The notes: a model not told the origin generated them from the sequence alone. A stretch of 64,000 nt of DNA from Desulforhabdus amnigena (GCF_027925305.1 NZ_BSDR01000001.1:4172501-4236500); one strand, 5' to 3'; shown: positions 38,302 to 47,697, numbered from the stretch's first letter. Numbers and translations: made by a program.

Positions 38302-38314
38302 TAAGGAGGTGATC
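38302..38314 (+). promoter_or_regulatory. Unusually long Shine-Dalgarno sequence of the osmC-family gene
   Basis: TAAGGAGGTGATC is complementary over 13 bases to the standard 3' end of bacterial 16S rRNA, with the ATG at 38319 correctly spaced. Other genes here match only 4-7 bases. It fixes the start codon and implies strong initiation. Confidence 0.85.
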
Positions 38315-38318
38315 AAAT

Positions 38319-38897
38319 ATGGGACAACAAGCAGCAGAACAGCAAAATGATAAAATTCTCAACGGCGTCAATGTGAGCCGTTTGCTCAGCACTATCGAGG
38401 CGATCAAGGGTGATGCAACGATCGCGAAATTTAAGTTTCGTGCCAGGAACAGGTGGATCAATGGAGGCCATAATCGCACCACGATCACCGATTTTTACGG
38501 AGCAAAACAAGATCTGTCTCACGATAAGCCTTTTGAGCTGGATGAGGATGAGCATACGCTTCTTTTAGGCGAAGACATAGGTCCCAACCCGGTAGAGTAC
38601 CTGTTGACCGGTTTGGTGGGCTGTCTGACTTCTTCACTTGTCTATCATGCAGCTGCCAGGGGAATTGAAATAAGGGGAATCGAGTCCAGGCTGGAAGGAG
38701 ACGTGGATTTGCGTGGCTTTCTTGGATTATCCAAGGATGTCAAAGTAGGGTATGAGAATATTCGAGTGTATTTCAAAATCGATGCCGATGTCTCCGAAGA
38801 AGAGAAAGAGGAGCTCATCAGGATGGCTCAGAAGTACTCACCGGTATTCAACACCGTAGCAAATCCCACACCTGTCTCAGTCAAACTCGACAAATGA
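38319..38897 (+). CDS. OsmC/Ohr-family protein
   Basis: A 192-residue OsmC-fold protein. Typical segments are GPNPVEYLLTGLVGCLTSSLVYHAAARG (the conserved region with Cys) and the C-terminal KYSPVFNTVANPTPVSVKLD. OsmC and Ohr reduce organic peroxides with two cysteines; only one cysteine is present here (in VGCLTS), so classical peroxidase chemistry is doubtful and the protein may belong to the YhfA-like group. A strong ribosome site and a good terminator flank it, indicating a single-gene unit with high expression. Neighbouring K+ and Na+/H+ systems suggest an osmotic or ionic stress link. Confidence 0.85.
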   Translation: MGQQAAEQQNDKILNGVNVSRLLSTIEAIKGDATIAKFKFRARNRWINGGHNRTTITDFYGAKQDLSHDKPFELDEDEHTLLLGEDIGPNPVEYLLTGLVGCLTSSLVYHAAARGIEIRGIESRLEGDVDLRGFLGLSKDVKVGYENIRVYFKIDADVSEEEKEELIRMAQKYSPVFNTVANPTPVSVKLDK

Positions 38898-38920
38898 TAA
38901 AGGTTCCAAGAGAGAAACCT

Positions 38921-38952
38921 TCGGGCAAGCCTTGCGTGGCTTGCCCGATTTT
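38921..38952 (+). terminator. Rho-independent terminator of the osmC-family gene
   Basis: TCGGGCAAGCC pairs perfectly with GGCTTGCCCGA (11 bp) around a six-base loop TTGCGT, followed by TTTTA. It starts 24 bases after the stop codon. Confidence 0.85.
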
Positions 38953-38993
38953 ATGGCCTCTTGATCCTTTAGAGTAAGCCAAAATCCTCCGAC

Positions 38994-39108
38994 TTAAAGT
39001 CTATCCGGAAACCTTCCTCTGCTGCGGACCCCCCCCTTCAATTCCCCCCTCGAGGGGGGCTAGGGGGGTGTTCCAAAGTCCACAGGAGGTTTCCGGATAG
39101 GCTCTTAA
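38994..39108 (-). repeat. Palindromic MITE-like repeat, family A, copy 3 (inverted and diverged)
   Basis: The reverse complement aligns with copies 1, 2 and 4. TATCCGGAAACC ends and the CCCCTCGAGGGG core are kept, but inner arms differ more than among the other copies. It lies between the osmC terminator and the 3' end of mrpG, less than 1 kb from copy 2. Confidence 0.88.
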
Positions 39109-39133
39109 GGTTGATCGAGCTGTTGCATGGATA

Positions 39134-39526
39134 TTATTCAGGATCCTGACGCTCTGGTGAGGTTGGAGAATTTTCTCCGCCCAGCAATAAGAGGTTGCAG
39201 CGGTCATAACGATCACAGAGTCGGTCTACGATGGAGTCCTTCCACAAGGGTATTCCCGAGAGGTAGGCCGCTCTGCCGATCATGTGGGCGGCAATGGGAG
39301 CGGTCAGGACGACAAAGACTATGATGGCCAGGCTGCGACTGATGATCTCGATGACCGGATACTTGACCGCTACGGCGAGAAGGAGAAAACCGACGCCCAA
39401 CGTCGAAGCCTTTGTTGCCGCGGACAATCGCATGAAAAGGTCGGGCATGCGCAGGATTCCAAGCCCTGCAATACACATGAACACGGCTCCTGTCACCATG
39501 AATATCGAATACAAAACCTCTTGCAT
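39134..39526 (-). CDS. mrpG: Mrp cation/proton antiporter subunit G
   Basis: A 130-residue membrane subunit with three helices, including ITGAVFMCIAGLGILRMPD-like family sequence (VTGAVFMCIAGLGILRMPDL) and the RLSAATKASTLG loop. The last ~35 residues are a hydrophilic tail beyond the usual MrpG end. Last gene of the Mrp operon, 12 bases after mrpF. Part of the seven-subunit complex that exchanges Na+ (or K+) for protons. Confidence 0.92.
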   Translation of the reverse strand: MQEVLYSIFMVTGAVFMCIAGLGILRMPDLFMRLSAATKASTLGVGFLLLAVAVKYPVIEIISRSLAIIVFVVLTAPIAAHMIGRAAYLSGIPLWKDSIVDRLCDRYDRCNLLLLGGENSPTSPERQDPE

Positions 39527-39538
39527 CCCCTACTCCTT

Positions 39539-39829
39539 TCATCTTTCCTCAGCATTTTCACGGTGGGAAATCCTGATCAGGTAATATGAAAAGGCGATTG
39601 TTCCCAAAAAGGCGACAAGCGCCAGGATGATCGCTACGTCCAAAAAAACCGGCTCACCGGTTGCGATTGCATAGATCCCAATGATGCCGATTGCCACTGT
39701 GGACATCAGGTCGAGGGCGACCACACGGTCCGGAAGGCTCGGTCCGCACACCATGCGAATGAAAGCAAAGACAAAAGCCAGGCTCAGGAGGGATACTACA
39801 ATGATCAAGGTAAGGCCCTGCATGTTCAT
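39539..39829 (-). CDS. mrpF: Mrp cation/proton antiporter subunit F
   Basis: A 96-residue subunit with three hydrophobic helices and the family segment RMVCGPSLPDRVVALDLMSTVAIG containing the conserved Pro and Asp. Its start overlaps the stop of mrpE by four bases (ATGA), so translation is coupled. Confidence 0.93.
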   Translation of the reverse strand: MNMQGLTLIIVVSLLSLAFVFAFIRMVCGPSLPDRVVALDLMSTVAIGIIGIYAIATGEPVFLDVAIILALVAFLGTIAFSYYLIRISHRENAEER

Positions 39830-40299
39830 CGAAGGACCTCCATTACCCGGCGCTCGAGACCTTCCTTGATGCTCCGCCTGAACTCTTCGACATGATCTAT
39901 GTACATAGCATGGATGTAGAGCACCTTCCGGTCCGTCGATACGTCCAGACTCAACGTGCCGGGAGTGAGGGTGATCAGGTTCGCGAGCAGGGTGATCTCC
40001 TCATCTGTTTGAACATCCAGGGGAATATCGACTACGCCGGGTCGCATGTGGTGATAGGGGGTTACGATGTCGTGAGCCACACGCAGGTTCGCTTTGACCA
40101 ACTCCCGCCCGAAGAAGAGGCTGAAAGAGAGGACTTGATAGACTTTTGAGAAGTAGTTGGAAGGCGCCGTAGACCTTTGGATCATCCAAAGGATCACATA
40201 AGCCAGAGCAAAGCCTATGATGAAGTTTATGGGTTCGAACAATCCGGTGACTGCAACCCAGGTGAACGCAAGCAGGATGTTTGAAAGGAATGCCTTCAT
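39826..40299 (-). CDS. mrpE: Mrp cation/proton antiporter subunit E
   Basis: A 157-residue subunit: N-terminal hydrophobic region ([21 protein letters not shown]), then a cytoplasmic part with [21 protein letters not shown] and [18 protein letters not shown], both typical of MrpE/MnhE. Overlaps mrpD and mrpF by four bases on each side. Confidence 0.94.
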   Translation of the reverse strand: MKAFLSNILLAFTWVAVTGLFEPINFIIGFALAYVILWMIQRSTAPSNYFSKVYQVLSFSLFFGRELVKANLRVAHDIVTPYHHMRPGVVDIPLDVQTDEEITLLANLITLTPGTLSLDVSTDRKVLYIHAMYIDHVEEFRRSIKEGLERRVMEVLR

Positions 40300-41807
40300 A
40301 TAGGACCTCCCAGTACGGTTCGAATGTATTCCTCGGGATTCAATAACTGTTCTGCAGCACGACTTGCAAAGGAAATCACCGGTTCTGGAGCCAACCCGAT
40401 GAGCAATGTCAGTGATGCCAGGAAGGCGATGGGTGAAAGGAAAGCGAAAAGACTGCCTCGGGAGATAGGACGTGAAATTTCTCCGGGATCATGATCTGCC
40501 GGGGGGGATTCCTTCCAGAATACCTCGGACCAGATCTTGATCATAGAAAACAGAGTCAAGAGGCCCACAAAAAGTGCGACGGTCACGATGAAATACTCTT
40601 TGATTTGCAGACCCGCCTTGGCCAGAATGAACTTCCCCCAGAAACCGGAAAGGGGAGGAATTCCGGCAAGAGACAGGGCGGGAACCAGGAACAGGAATGC
40701 CAGAAAGGGATGAGAAATGTAAAGTCCTCCCAGGGCCTTCAATTCGTAGGAACCCCGAAGTCGATGAACGACGCCGCTCACCAGGAAAAGGTTTGTTTTC
40801 ACGATGATGTGATGGGCAATATAAAAAATGGATCCTGCAAGAGCCAGGGGGGTGAACAATCCCAGCCCAAGGATCATATAGCCGATCTGACTGATGATAT
40901 GAAAGGACAGAATACGGCGAAACTGCATCTGCGCAGCCGCTCCGAGCACTCCCGTGATCATGGTGAGCCCGGCCAGAATGACGATGAGAGAATGGGTGTA
41001 TTGCACATGGTGGACGAAAAGCAATGTGAAGACGCGGATGAGCGCATATACGCCCACCTTGGTGAGCAATCCTGCGAAGATGGCCGATACCGGAGCGGGC
41101 GGAGTGTGATAGGACGCGGGCAGCCAAAAGAAGAGAGGGAAAATCGCCGCTTTGATGCCGAATGCCACCAGAAACAGCATCGCTATGGCGGTCATTAATC
41201 CCGATTTTATGATGATATCGCAATGCATGGCCAGGTCGGCCATGTTCAAAGTTCCCGCCACGCCGTACAGAATGCCTATGGCCGCCAGAAAGAGGGCGGA
41301 AGAAATGAGATTGAGCGTGACATATTTTATGGTGCCTTCCAATTGAGCCCGCTCGCCACCCAACCCGAGCAGGACGAACGAAGCGATCAACATCACCTCG
41401 AACCAGACATACAGGTTGAAAATATCGCCCGTCAGAAATGCGCCGCATACCCCCATGAGCAATACATGCAGCAGAGGATAATAACCGAAATTTTCCCTCC
41501 CAGGGTCCATGCCCGCCAGGGAATAGACGGAGACCGCAAGGCCGACCAGACCGGCCAACACCACCATGGATGCGCTGAACAGGTCCGCGACCAGAGTGAT
41601 TCCGAAAGGAGCGGGCCAGTTTCCCAGCTGGATGGCATGGATGCCATTTTCCCATACGGAGGAAAAAAGGCAAACAGCCGCCGCCAACAAAGCCGATGCA
41701 CCCGCGACGTTGAGGAATCGCTGTGCATGGCGATGCTCCCATGCAAGAAGTGAGGCGATGGCTGTGAGAAAGGGAACCAGGATGGGGAATAGAAGCAGCA
41801 GTTTCAT
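40296..41807 (-). CDS. mrpD: Mrp cation/proton antiporter subunit D
   Basis: A 503-residue polytopic subunit homologous to the NuoL/M/N proton-channel subunits of complex I, with about 14 helices. [23 protein letters not shown] carries the conserved Glu of the channel, and [30 protein letters not shown] the conserved Lys/His helix. No Shine-Dalgarno is visible before its ATG, and a 124-base gap separates it from mrpC, the only large gap in the operon. Confidence 0.95.
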   Translation of the reverse strand: MKLLLLFPILVPFLTAIASLLAWEHRHAQRFLNVAGASALLAAAVCLFSSVWENGIHAIQLGNWPAPFGITLVADLFSASMVVLAGLVGLAVSVYSLAGMDPGRENFGYYPLLHVLLMGVCGAFLTGDIFNLYVWFEVMLIASFVLLGLGGERAQLEGTIKYVTLNLISSALFLAAIGILYGVAGTLNMADLAMHCDIIIKSGLMTAIAMLFLVAFGIKAAIFPLFFWLPASYHTPPAPVSAIFAGLLTKVGVYALIRVFTLLFVHHVQYTHSLIVILAGLTMITGVLGAAAQMQFRRILSFHIISQIGYMILGLGLFTPLALAGSIFYIAHHIIVKTNLFLVSGVVHRLRGSYELKALGGLYISHPFLAFLFLVPALSLAGIPPLSGFWGKFILAKAGLQIKEYFIVTVALFVGLLTLFSMIKIWSEVFWKESPPADHDPGEISRPISRGSLFAFLSPIAFLASLTLLIGLAPEPVISFASRAAEQLLNPEEYIRTVLGGPI

Positions 41808-41931
41808 ATTATGGAGGCAATCTCTCTATATTCGGTTTTTGAGAAGGTTCATGAGCGAATTTTTATGCTTCGTCGATGGGAACGATCGGATGTCCGAAAA
41901 CCGGCGGTCAAGGGTGCATCCTTTCAATTTT

Positions 41932-42285
41932 TCAGTCCAAAGAGTCGGTGGACTGCATTTCGTCCAAATCGTCCGAGCCGACCGTTTCATAGAACCTCCG
42001 GATCAAAGCTGTTGCGAAGGCTTGAACGCCAAAGCCGATGACAATGGCTGTGAGAATCAATGCCTCCGGAATGGGGTCTGCAAAAGGGGGCATGAGCCGC
42101 GTGTCCCAGGTGTGCAATACGGGAGGATGGCCCCGTGTGAGCCGGCCCATGGTGAAAATGAGCAGGTTCGCGGCATGCCCGAGCAAAGCGAGCCCGATGA
42201 TCAGTTTGACGATGTTGCGTCGCATCACCAGGTAAAACCCCGCCGCATAGAGGCCGCCGATCACGAAAGAGAGTGCGACTTCCAT
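41932..42285 (-). CDS. mrpC: Mrp cation/proton antiporter subunit C
   Basis: A 117-residue NuoK-like subunit with three helices. The segment [28 protein letters not shown] carries the family helix, and the [24 protein letters not shown] stretch the conserved ending. GGAGGAATAGA precedes the start, and its start follows the mrpB stop by one base. Confidence 0.94.
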   Translation of the reverse strand: MEVALSFVIGGLYAAGFYLVMRRNIVKLIIGLALLGHAANLLIFTMGRLTRGHPPVLHTWDTRLMPPFADPIPEALILTAIVIGFGVQAFATALIRRFYETVGSDDLDEMQSTDSLD

Positions 42286-42286
42286 T

Positions 42287-42694
42287 CTATTCCTCCGCCA
42301 GAGAAAAAATAATGGTCAAGGTTACACCGATCACCACGAAATAGACTCCAAGATCGAAAAGGAAAGGGGTCCCCACTTTCCCGATAACGGGCAGATTCTC
42401 CTTCAACCACATGCCTGTCATAAAGGGTTTGCCGAAAAAAAGAGAGAAGCTTCCACTCCCGGCGGCGATGATCAATCCCACGCTGATCAATATTTTGGAA
42501 TCTAATCTGATAATATTCTTTGCCTTTTCGATCCCGGCGTTGAGGGTATAAAGAGCAAACGCCGCCGATGCCACTAACCCCCCCACAAACCCGCCTCCAG
42601 GTTCATTGTGGCCCCGCAAAAGCAGGTGCACCGAGAGCAGCAGTAAAAGCGGCAGAAGATAACGCGTTGCAGTGGAAAGAATGAGAGAGGTCAT
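42287..42694 (-). CDS. mrpB: Mrp cation/proton antiporter subunit B
   Basis: A 135-residue subunit with four helices and the family signature [22 protein letters not shown]. It overlaps the end of mrpA by four bases. The MnhB-related domain at the end of MrpA is separate, so this is the normal group 1 arrangement with seven genes. Confidence 0.95.
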   Translation of the reverse strand: MTSLILSTATRYLLPLLLLLSVHLLLRGHNEPGGGFVGGLVASAAFALYTLNAGIEKAKNIIRLDSKILISVGLIIAAGSGSFSLFFGKPFMTGMWLKENLPVIGKVGTPFLFDLGVYFVVIGVTLTIIFSLAEE

Positions 42695-45024
42695 GGCGGT
42701 TTCCTCAAAAATTTACCTGATTTTTCTTCCCCTGTCTTTCCGGCTTTCAGTTTGAGCAGTGCGTAAACACCCACGGCAGCCACGGAAAGAACCGTGATTT
42801 CCCCCAGAGTATCAAATCCTCGAAAATCCACCAGAATCACGTTCACCACGTTGCGACCTCTTGCCAGTTCCAGTGCATTCTCGGCAAAATAGGGAACAAG
42901 CCGCGCCTCTCTCTCAATAGCGGTGGCGGCCAGGATCAGAGCCGTGAACAATCCTCCGGACACCAGCGCCGCTGCGGCGTCCCGGGTGCGTTCCATTTTT
43001 GTAGAGTAGGCTTTGAACCTCGGGAGCCGAAAAATGACGAGCACCAGTAAGACGACAGAGAGGGTTTCGATGGAAAACTGAGTCATGGCCAGGTCCGGTG
43101 CGCTGAAGAGAAGGAACACCAGCGCAACCCCGTAACCCACGACTCCCAGGGCTACGACAGCGGTCAGTCTGGACTTGGACCGAACCACCATGAGGGCCGC
43201 CATGAGTATGGAGCCGGCAAGCATGGCTTCGTAAGGCCGAAGGTCCATCCATCTCCAAAAGCCCGCCAGCACGTCTTGTTCCGGAAGCCGACTTCCCACC
43301 AAAACGATGGTCGACATGATGACGATGAGAAGATAAAGATGAAGATGGCCGCTCTGAAGGAACCTTGTCTGAATACGGCAAATCCCCTCCAGGACTTTCA
43401 GCGAAGCATAATACCACTGGTTGGGTCCCCACCGAGCTGAAGAATCAAGGGGTATCAGAGTCCGTCGTATACCGGACCATCCAAAATAGAGGGTGATGCC
43501 CGCCAGGAAAACGCCGACACTCAGAAGAAGTTTGGGGTCGAACCCATGCCATAAAACCACTTCGGTGAATATGGCTTGCGCGTCTATGGCGGAGAGCGCA
43601 GGGGCGATGAGCCGTTCTGAAATGAGGTCGGGCTTGAGCCCGAACAACGCGCCCAATACGGCCAGGAGCAGCGGACCGACCCATAGAGCGAAAGGCGCCT
43701 CATGGGGCTCCCTGAGGAACGGCGTTCTCTTACCGAAGAAAGGCTTGAATCCCACGATCCCCGCCGCGGTCACAAAGGAAGCGCTCGCCAGTACGGCAGC
43801 TCCCGTCAACAGGTATGCCTGTGAAGTCGAAAGGGTGGCCTGGTACATCAGTTCCTTGCCGACGAATCCCAAAAACGGGGGAAAACCTGCGCTGGAAAGA
43901 GCCGCCAGGCCCGCAGCCAATGCCGTGATGGGCATGGATTGTAACAGCCCCCCGAGCCGTTCCGCTTCTCTTGTCCCCGTCTCGTGGTCCAATATCCCCG
44001 CCACCAGGAACAACGCGCCTTTGTAGAGAGCGTGCGCCAAAAGAAGGACCAGGGCCGCTTGAATTGCGGCTGTGCTGCCCAGACCGAGCAACAGGGTCAG
44101 AATGCCGAGTGCGCTGACGGTCGTGTATGCGAGGATGCGTTTCAGGTCCGTATGCATGAGAGCAAGATAGGCGCCTGTGAGCATGGTGAAGCCGCCCACA
44201 GGAAGGACCAGATGCATCCAGAGCTCCGTTCCGCCGAGAATAGGAGTGAACCGCGCCAGCAAATAGATTCCGGCCTTGACCATAGTGGCCGCATGAAGAT
44301 AGGTGCTCACGGGGGTCGGTGCCTCCATGGCATTGGGAAGCCAGAAATGGAAGGGAACTTGGGCGGACTTGGTGAAGGCTCCGGCGAGTACGAGCAGCAG
44401 TATGGGTGTGTAGAGAGGATGAAGCCGGATGGAATCGCCCAGGCTCGCCAAAGTGGAAATTTCCAGGCTTCCACCGGCTTCTCCTAAAAGGAGCAGTCCG
44501 GCCAGCAACGCAAGCCCTCCCGTCCCCGTCACGAGAAGCGCCTGCAGCGCTGCCGACCTTGCTTCTTCCCTTTTGTGGTCGAAGCCGATGAGAAGATAGG
44601 AACTGATGCTGGTGAGTTCCCAGAATATAAAGAGGGCGATCCCGTTGTCAGCCAAAACCAGCCCCAGCATGGAGGCCATGAAGAGCAGCAAAAAACTGTA
44701 AAAACGGCTCAGTTCCGGGTGATGGGTCAGGTATGCACCTGAATAAAAGAAAACCAGTGTTCCGATTCCGCAGATGAGGAATACAAAGAGGAGGCTCAAG
44801 CCGTCCAGATAAAAGTTTAAATGGACTCCAAGATTGGATACCCATGGGTATTCAAAAGCCAGTTTTTCTCCGGATGCGATAGACGTCGTGAATTGGGCAA
44901 AGTAGAGCATCAGAGTAACAGGGAAAACCGACAGGAGCCACCCCGTCTTCCGGCCCGTCATACGGAAAAGCCCTGGTTCCGCCAATGCCAGGATAAAACC
45001 CGATAAGACAGCGAGAAGCATCAT
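42691..45024 (-). CDS. mrpA: Mrp cation/proton antiporter subunit A
   Basis: A 777-residue NuoL-like subunit with about 20 helices. The first ~500 residues are the proton-translocating module ([46 protein letters not shown]); the C-terminal part carries the MrpA-specific [21 protein letters not shown] segment and ends with the [19 protein letters not shown] domain. I chose the ATG at 45024 (GGAGAGACC upstream). The order A-B-C-D-E-F-G equals the classic Bacillus mrp operon. Confidence 0.95.
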   Translation of the reverse strand: MMLLAVLSGFILALAEPGLFRMTGRKTGWLLSVFPVTLMLYFAQFTTSIASGEKLAFEYPWVSNLGVHLNFYLDGLSLLFVFLICGIGTLVFFYSGAYLTHHPELSRFYSFLLLFMASMLGLVLADNGIALFIFWELTSISSYLLIGFDHKREEARSAALQALLVTGTGGLALLAGLLLLGEAGGSLEISTLASLGDSIRLHPLYTPILLLVLAGAFTKSAQVPFHFWLPNAMEAPTPVSTYLHAATMVKAGIYLLARFTPILGGTELWMHLVLPVGGFTMLTGAYLALMHTDLKRILAYTTVSALGILTLLLGLGSTAAIQAALVLLLAHALYKGALFLVAGILDHETGTREAERLGGLLQSMPITALAAGLAALSSAGFPPFLGFVGKELMYQATLSTSQAYLLTGAAVLASASFVTAAGIVGFKPFFGKRTPFLREPHEAPFALWVGPLLLAVLGALFGLKPDLISERLIAPALSAIDAQAIFTEVVLWHGFDPKLLLSVGVFLAGITLYFGWSGIRRTLIPLDSSARWGPNQWYYASLKVLEGICRIQTRFLQSGHLHLYLLIVIMSTIVLVGSRLPEQDVLAGFWRWMDLRPYEAMLAGSILMAALMVVRSKSRLTAVVALGVVGYGVALVFLLFSAPDLAMTQFSIETLSVVLLVLVIFRLPRFKAYSTKMERTRDAAAALVSGGLFTALILAATAIEREARLVPYFAENALELARGRNVVNVILVDFRGFDTLGEITVLSVAAVGVYALLKLKAGKTGEEKSGKFLRKPP

Positions 45025-45132
45025 GGTCTCTCCAATTTCAAGTTGCGTGACATCCCAACAGATCGAAGGGATCACAAACTTTTTTGCGGGCCTTTTCCCT
45101 GTGTATCCTCGAAAGAGCGGCCGTTGTCATCG

Positions 45133-45984
45133 TCACCCGCGCGTCGGAATACCGAAAAGATGCGCTGCGTTCTTGCCCGATATATCAGCTGTTTCGGCCG
45201 CCGAGAGATCGGTTTCTGCCATTTCCTTGAAATAGCGCCGAGGAGCGAGGAGGGGATAGTCGCTCCCAAAGAGAATTTTGCCTTTGCGCAGTACCCTTGA
45301 CATGTGTGGGTATATCTTCGGGTCGTAGAGAAAGGGGGAGGCAGCGGTATCGTAGTAGACCTGCGACAAAACGTCTTGCGCTTCCCGTTTCAGCAATTCG
45401 TAGAAACACAAGCCCCCTCCCCAGTGAGCCAATATGAGAGGTGTTCCGGCCGCCAGTTTTGCAAGGGAATAGTAGAAATCCAATCCGAGAGGCGCCTTGC
45501 CGGGATAACTGTGCCCGACGGGTTCATTGGCGTGCACGAGCATGATCCCGGCATGAGACCTGCAACATTCGATCAAAGGCTCAAAACATTTCAGCGCCGA
45601 ATCCGCTTTGCATGCACCGTATATGGCCAGTTCACCCAATCCTCTGGCTCCCGACCTGAAACATCTTTCGGCTTCCTGGTCTCCCCTCTCGTCCAGTGGA
45701 TTGAAGCATCCCAGTGGGATGAGGCGGGATCCGTACTTTGCCGTCATTTCCAGGACATAATTGTTGTGCCGAACGGCCAGTTCCATTTCCTGCCATGGAA
45801 AACCAAAGACAACCGCATGGTCGATTCCATCTCTATCCATTGTCTCGAGAAGAGATTCTGCGCCTGCCAGCTTGGCCTTGGGTGAATCGTAAAGAAGCTT
45901 GAAGATGGGTTCGCCTTCAAAAAACCGAGCGCGATCCCGCACGATATCCGGGGGGAAAATATGGGTATGGACGTCGATTCGCAT
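45133..45984 (-). CDS. Amidohydrolase-family metal-dependent hydrolase
   Basis: A 283-residue TIM-barrel hydrolase of the amidohydrolase-2 type. Metal ligands are expected in DVHTH (His6, His8), in LVHANEPVGH and AHWGGG, and in FGSDYPLL (Asp). Relatives include decarboxylases and hydrolases of aromatic and lactone substrates, so the reaction cannot be named. It lies upstream of mrpA on the same strand with a 108-base gap; a functional link is not evident. Confidence 0.8.
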   Translation of the reverse strand: MRIDVHTHIFPPDIVRDRARFFEGEPIFKLLYDSPKAKLAGAESLLETMDRDGIDHAVVFGFPWQEMELAVRHNNYVLEMTAKYGSRLIPLGCFNPLDERGDQEAERCFRSGARGLGELAIYGACKADSALKCFEPLIECCRSHAGIMLVHANEPVGHSYPGKAPLGLDFYYSLAKLAAGTPLILAHWGGGLCFYELLKREAQDVLSQVYYDTAASPFLYDPKIYPHMSRVLRKGKILFGSDYPLLAPRRYFKEMAETDLSAAETADISGKNAAHLFGIPTRG

Positions 45985-46344
45985 TGGAATTATCCTGGTG
46001 AGGGTTTTAGGATACGCGGCCGGTGCATGCGGGACGGATGCGGCTGCATGCCATCGATGATCTCGGAATGTAGCAAAACTCTTTTTTGTTGTCTATAGGG
46101 CCTTGAATATGCATGAAAAAAGTAGAATATTGCTTCTGGAATCATTAAGGGAAAACGCAGCTGCTTAAAATTTCAATGAAAATGAGAAGAGACTGGATTT
46201 GCGGGTATTTTAGAGGCTGTCTGAAAATTCCTCTGCTTGGGAGCCGAACCTGCTTCGATTCCCCCCCACCCCCCTCAAGGGGGGAATTTTCAGACATCCT
46301 CTTAATCTTCGAGTCAGTAGATAGAGAGAAAGTCGAGGTAGGAC
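45985..46344. other. Divergent intergenic region with a repeat element
   Basis: No gene. It contains short GCATGC-rich direct repeats at about 46022-46052 and a hairpin-forming element at 46211-46304 just upstream of the inositol monophosphatase gene. Confidence 0.6.
46211..46304. repeat. Palindromic element with terminal inverted repeats, distinct from family A
   Basis: AGAGGCTGTCTGAAAATTCC at the left end is matched by the inverted GGAATTTTCAGACATCCTCTT at the right end. The core has CCCCCCACCCCCCTCAAGGGGGG. Design (about 95 bp, TIRs, C-run/G-run core) resembles family A, but the terminal sequences are different. Such TIRs resemble insertion-sequence ends, so it may be a MITE or IS remnant. 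Confidence 0.75.
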
Positions 46345-47166
46345 ATGATCCGTGCAATGGAGGGAGTAGCACACCTGGCGATGGAACAGGCGGGGGCGCT
46401 GATCAGAGAAAAAATGGGGAAGATTTCTTCGAGCGATATCCATACAAAAGGGATTTCCGATTATGTCACTCAAGTGGACATGGAGAGCGAGAGGATCATT
46501 ACCGGGATCATAGAAAAACATTTTCCCCGGCATCACATCATGGCTGAGGAAACGGAAAATGACGGCATGCATGAAGGTTTCACGTGGGTGATCGATCCCA
46601 TTGACGGAACGGCCAATTTCATCCACGGGTTTCCCTTCGTGGCCATTTCCATTGCGGTCTGTGAAAACAGGGAACCCATTCTGGGCTTCGTGCTGGACCC
46701 TGTGCGCAATGAATGTTTTACGGCAAGAAAAGGGGGAGGAGCATTCCTGAACGGTCATCCCATTCAAATGAGGAGTACGGAGGATCTGGGGGAAACAATG
46801 ATTGCCACTGGGTTTCCTCACCGGACGCGGGATATCATCGACCCCTATCTCGAGGTCTTCAAACGGGTGTTTCTGCAAACGAGTGGCATAAGGCGCGCGG
46901 GGGCTGCGGCTTTGGATTTGGCTTATTTGGCTGCGGGACGTGTGGACGGCTTCTGGGAAGCCGGGCTCAAGGCATGGGACATCGCAGCGGGCGCATTGCT
47001 CGTGCATGAAGCGGGAGGCATCGTCACCGATTTCTGGGGGGAGGAAAACTATTTGGAAAACGGGCATATCGTGGGGGGAAGTTCACTCACCCATCCCTTT
47101 CTTCTGGAACAGGTGAAGACCTTTTTGGTGCCTGCTCTGGCCTCCCGGGCAGGCGTCAAAAAATAG
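46345..47166 (+). CDS. suhB: Inositol monophosphatase family protein
   Basis: A 273-residue Mg-dependent phosphatase. The metal-binding motifs are EETEND, WVIDPIDGTANFIHGFPF and the C-terminal WDIAAGALLVHEAGG. The family includes inositol-1-phosphatase, SuhB and fructose-1,6-bisphosphatase of archaeal type; the substrate is not fixed by sequence. It starts 40 bases after a palindromic element and ends 27 bases before family A copy 4. The symbol is a family-level suggestion. Confidence 0.88.
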   Translation: MIRAMEGVAHLAMEQAGALIREKMGKISSSDIHTKGISDYVTQVDMESERIITGIIEKHFPRHHIMAEETENDGMHEGFTWVIDPIDGTANFIHGFPFVAISIAVCENREPILGFVLDPVRNECFTARKGGGAFLNGHPIQMRSTEDLGETMIATGFPHRTRDIIDPYLEVFKRVFLQTSGIRRAGAAALDLAYLAAGRVDGFWEAGLKAWDIAAGALLVHEAGGIVTDFWGEENYLENGHIVGGSSLTHPFLLEQVKTFLVPALASRAGVKK

Positions 47167-47192
47167 AACAGAAAAAAGGTATCGAGAGGGAC

Positions 47193-47307
47193 TTAGAACC
47201 TATCCAGAAACCACCTGTGGACTTTGCGACCCCCCTTGGTCCCCCCTCGAGGGGGGGAATTAAAGGGGGGTGTCCGCTGCCGAGGTAGGTTTTCGGATAG
47301 GCTCTTA
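47193..47307 (+). repeat. Palindromic MITE-like repeat, family A, copy 4
   Basis: Same orientation as copies 1 and 2, with one small deletion in the left arm (ACCCCCC shortened) and one extra G in the core. Its right end GGATAGGCTCTTA includes the TTA that reads as the TAA stop of the minus-strand gene ending at 47305. Confidence 0.9.
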
Positions 47308-47697
47308 TTCGGGGGGGGTGAGGTTCATCGCCATGAGTTTTTTACTGGTGTCGAAAATCACTTCCATCTTTTTGGGTGAGATGACTTTACTGACGACTCC
47401 CAAACCGAACTGATTATGGATGATCAGATCGCCGTCCTTGTAACTGTCTGTGTAATGATATTCGGGGACGCCTTCCCGGCTTGCTTCCAGGAGCAGCTGG
47501 CGCCAGTCATCCTCCGTCTTGGGTCTGGATACGCCCTTGTAGAGGACGGATGGCATAAGATCTTCGTCTTCCCCTTCATCTATATCTATGTCTTCCTCGC
47601 CGCTGAAATCGAGTTCCTCTCCCTGATCGTAGCTCAGATCACTATCGTCATCGAATTCTTCCACCAACTGATCGTTGTCCATATCTTTTTTCGTCAT
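47305..47697 (-). CDS. Small acidic protein with a UvrD/PcrA-tail-like (tudor-like) C-terminus
   Basis: A 130-residue protein. Residues 1-48 are extremely rich in Asp/Glu; the C-terminal part contains DLIIHNQFGLGVVSKVISPKK and a following strand MEVIFDTSKKLMAMNL. The pattern HxxFGxGxV is reminiscent of the small beta domain at the C-terminus of UvrD/PcrA helicases and of CarD-like RNA-polymerase-binding domains. I do not know its function; interaction with RNA polymerase is a guess. The stop codon lies inside the end of repeat A copy 4, so the original C-terminus may have been altered. Confidence 0.75.
   Translation of the reverse strand: MTKKDMDNDQLVEEFDDDSDLSYDQGEELDFSGEEDIDIDEGEDEDLMPSVLYKGVSRPKTEDDWRQLLLEASREGVPEYHYTDSYKDGDLIIHNQFGLGVVSKVISPKKMEVIFDTSKKLMAMNLTPPE

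Larger units (their letters stand above)
37484..38318. other. Long gene-free region between the kinase and osmC genes
   Basis: More than 800 bases with no supported gene; short frames lack motifs and ribosome sites. It contains family A copy 2 (37974-38089) and a REP-like doublet (38132-38212). A TTGGCT-AAA-AGCCAA hairpin lies at 37677-37691. A TATAAT hexamer at 38283-38288 upstream of osmC may be a -10 box. Confidence 0.6.
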
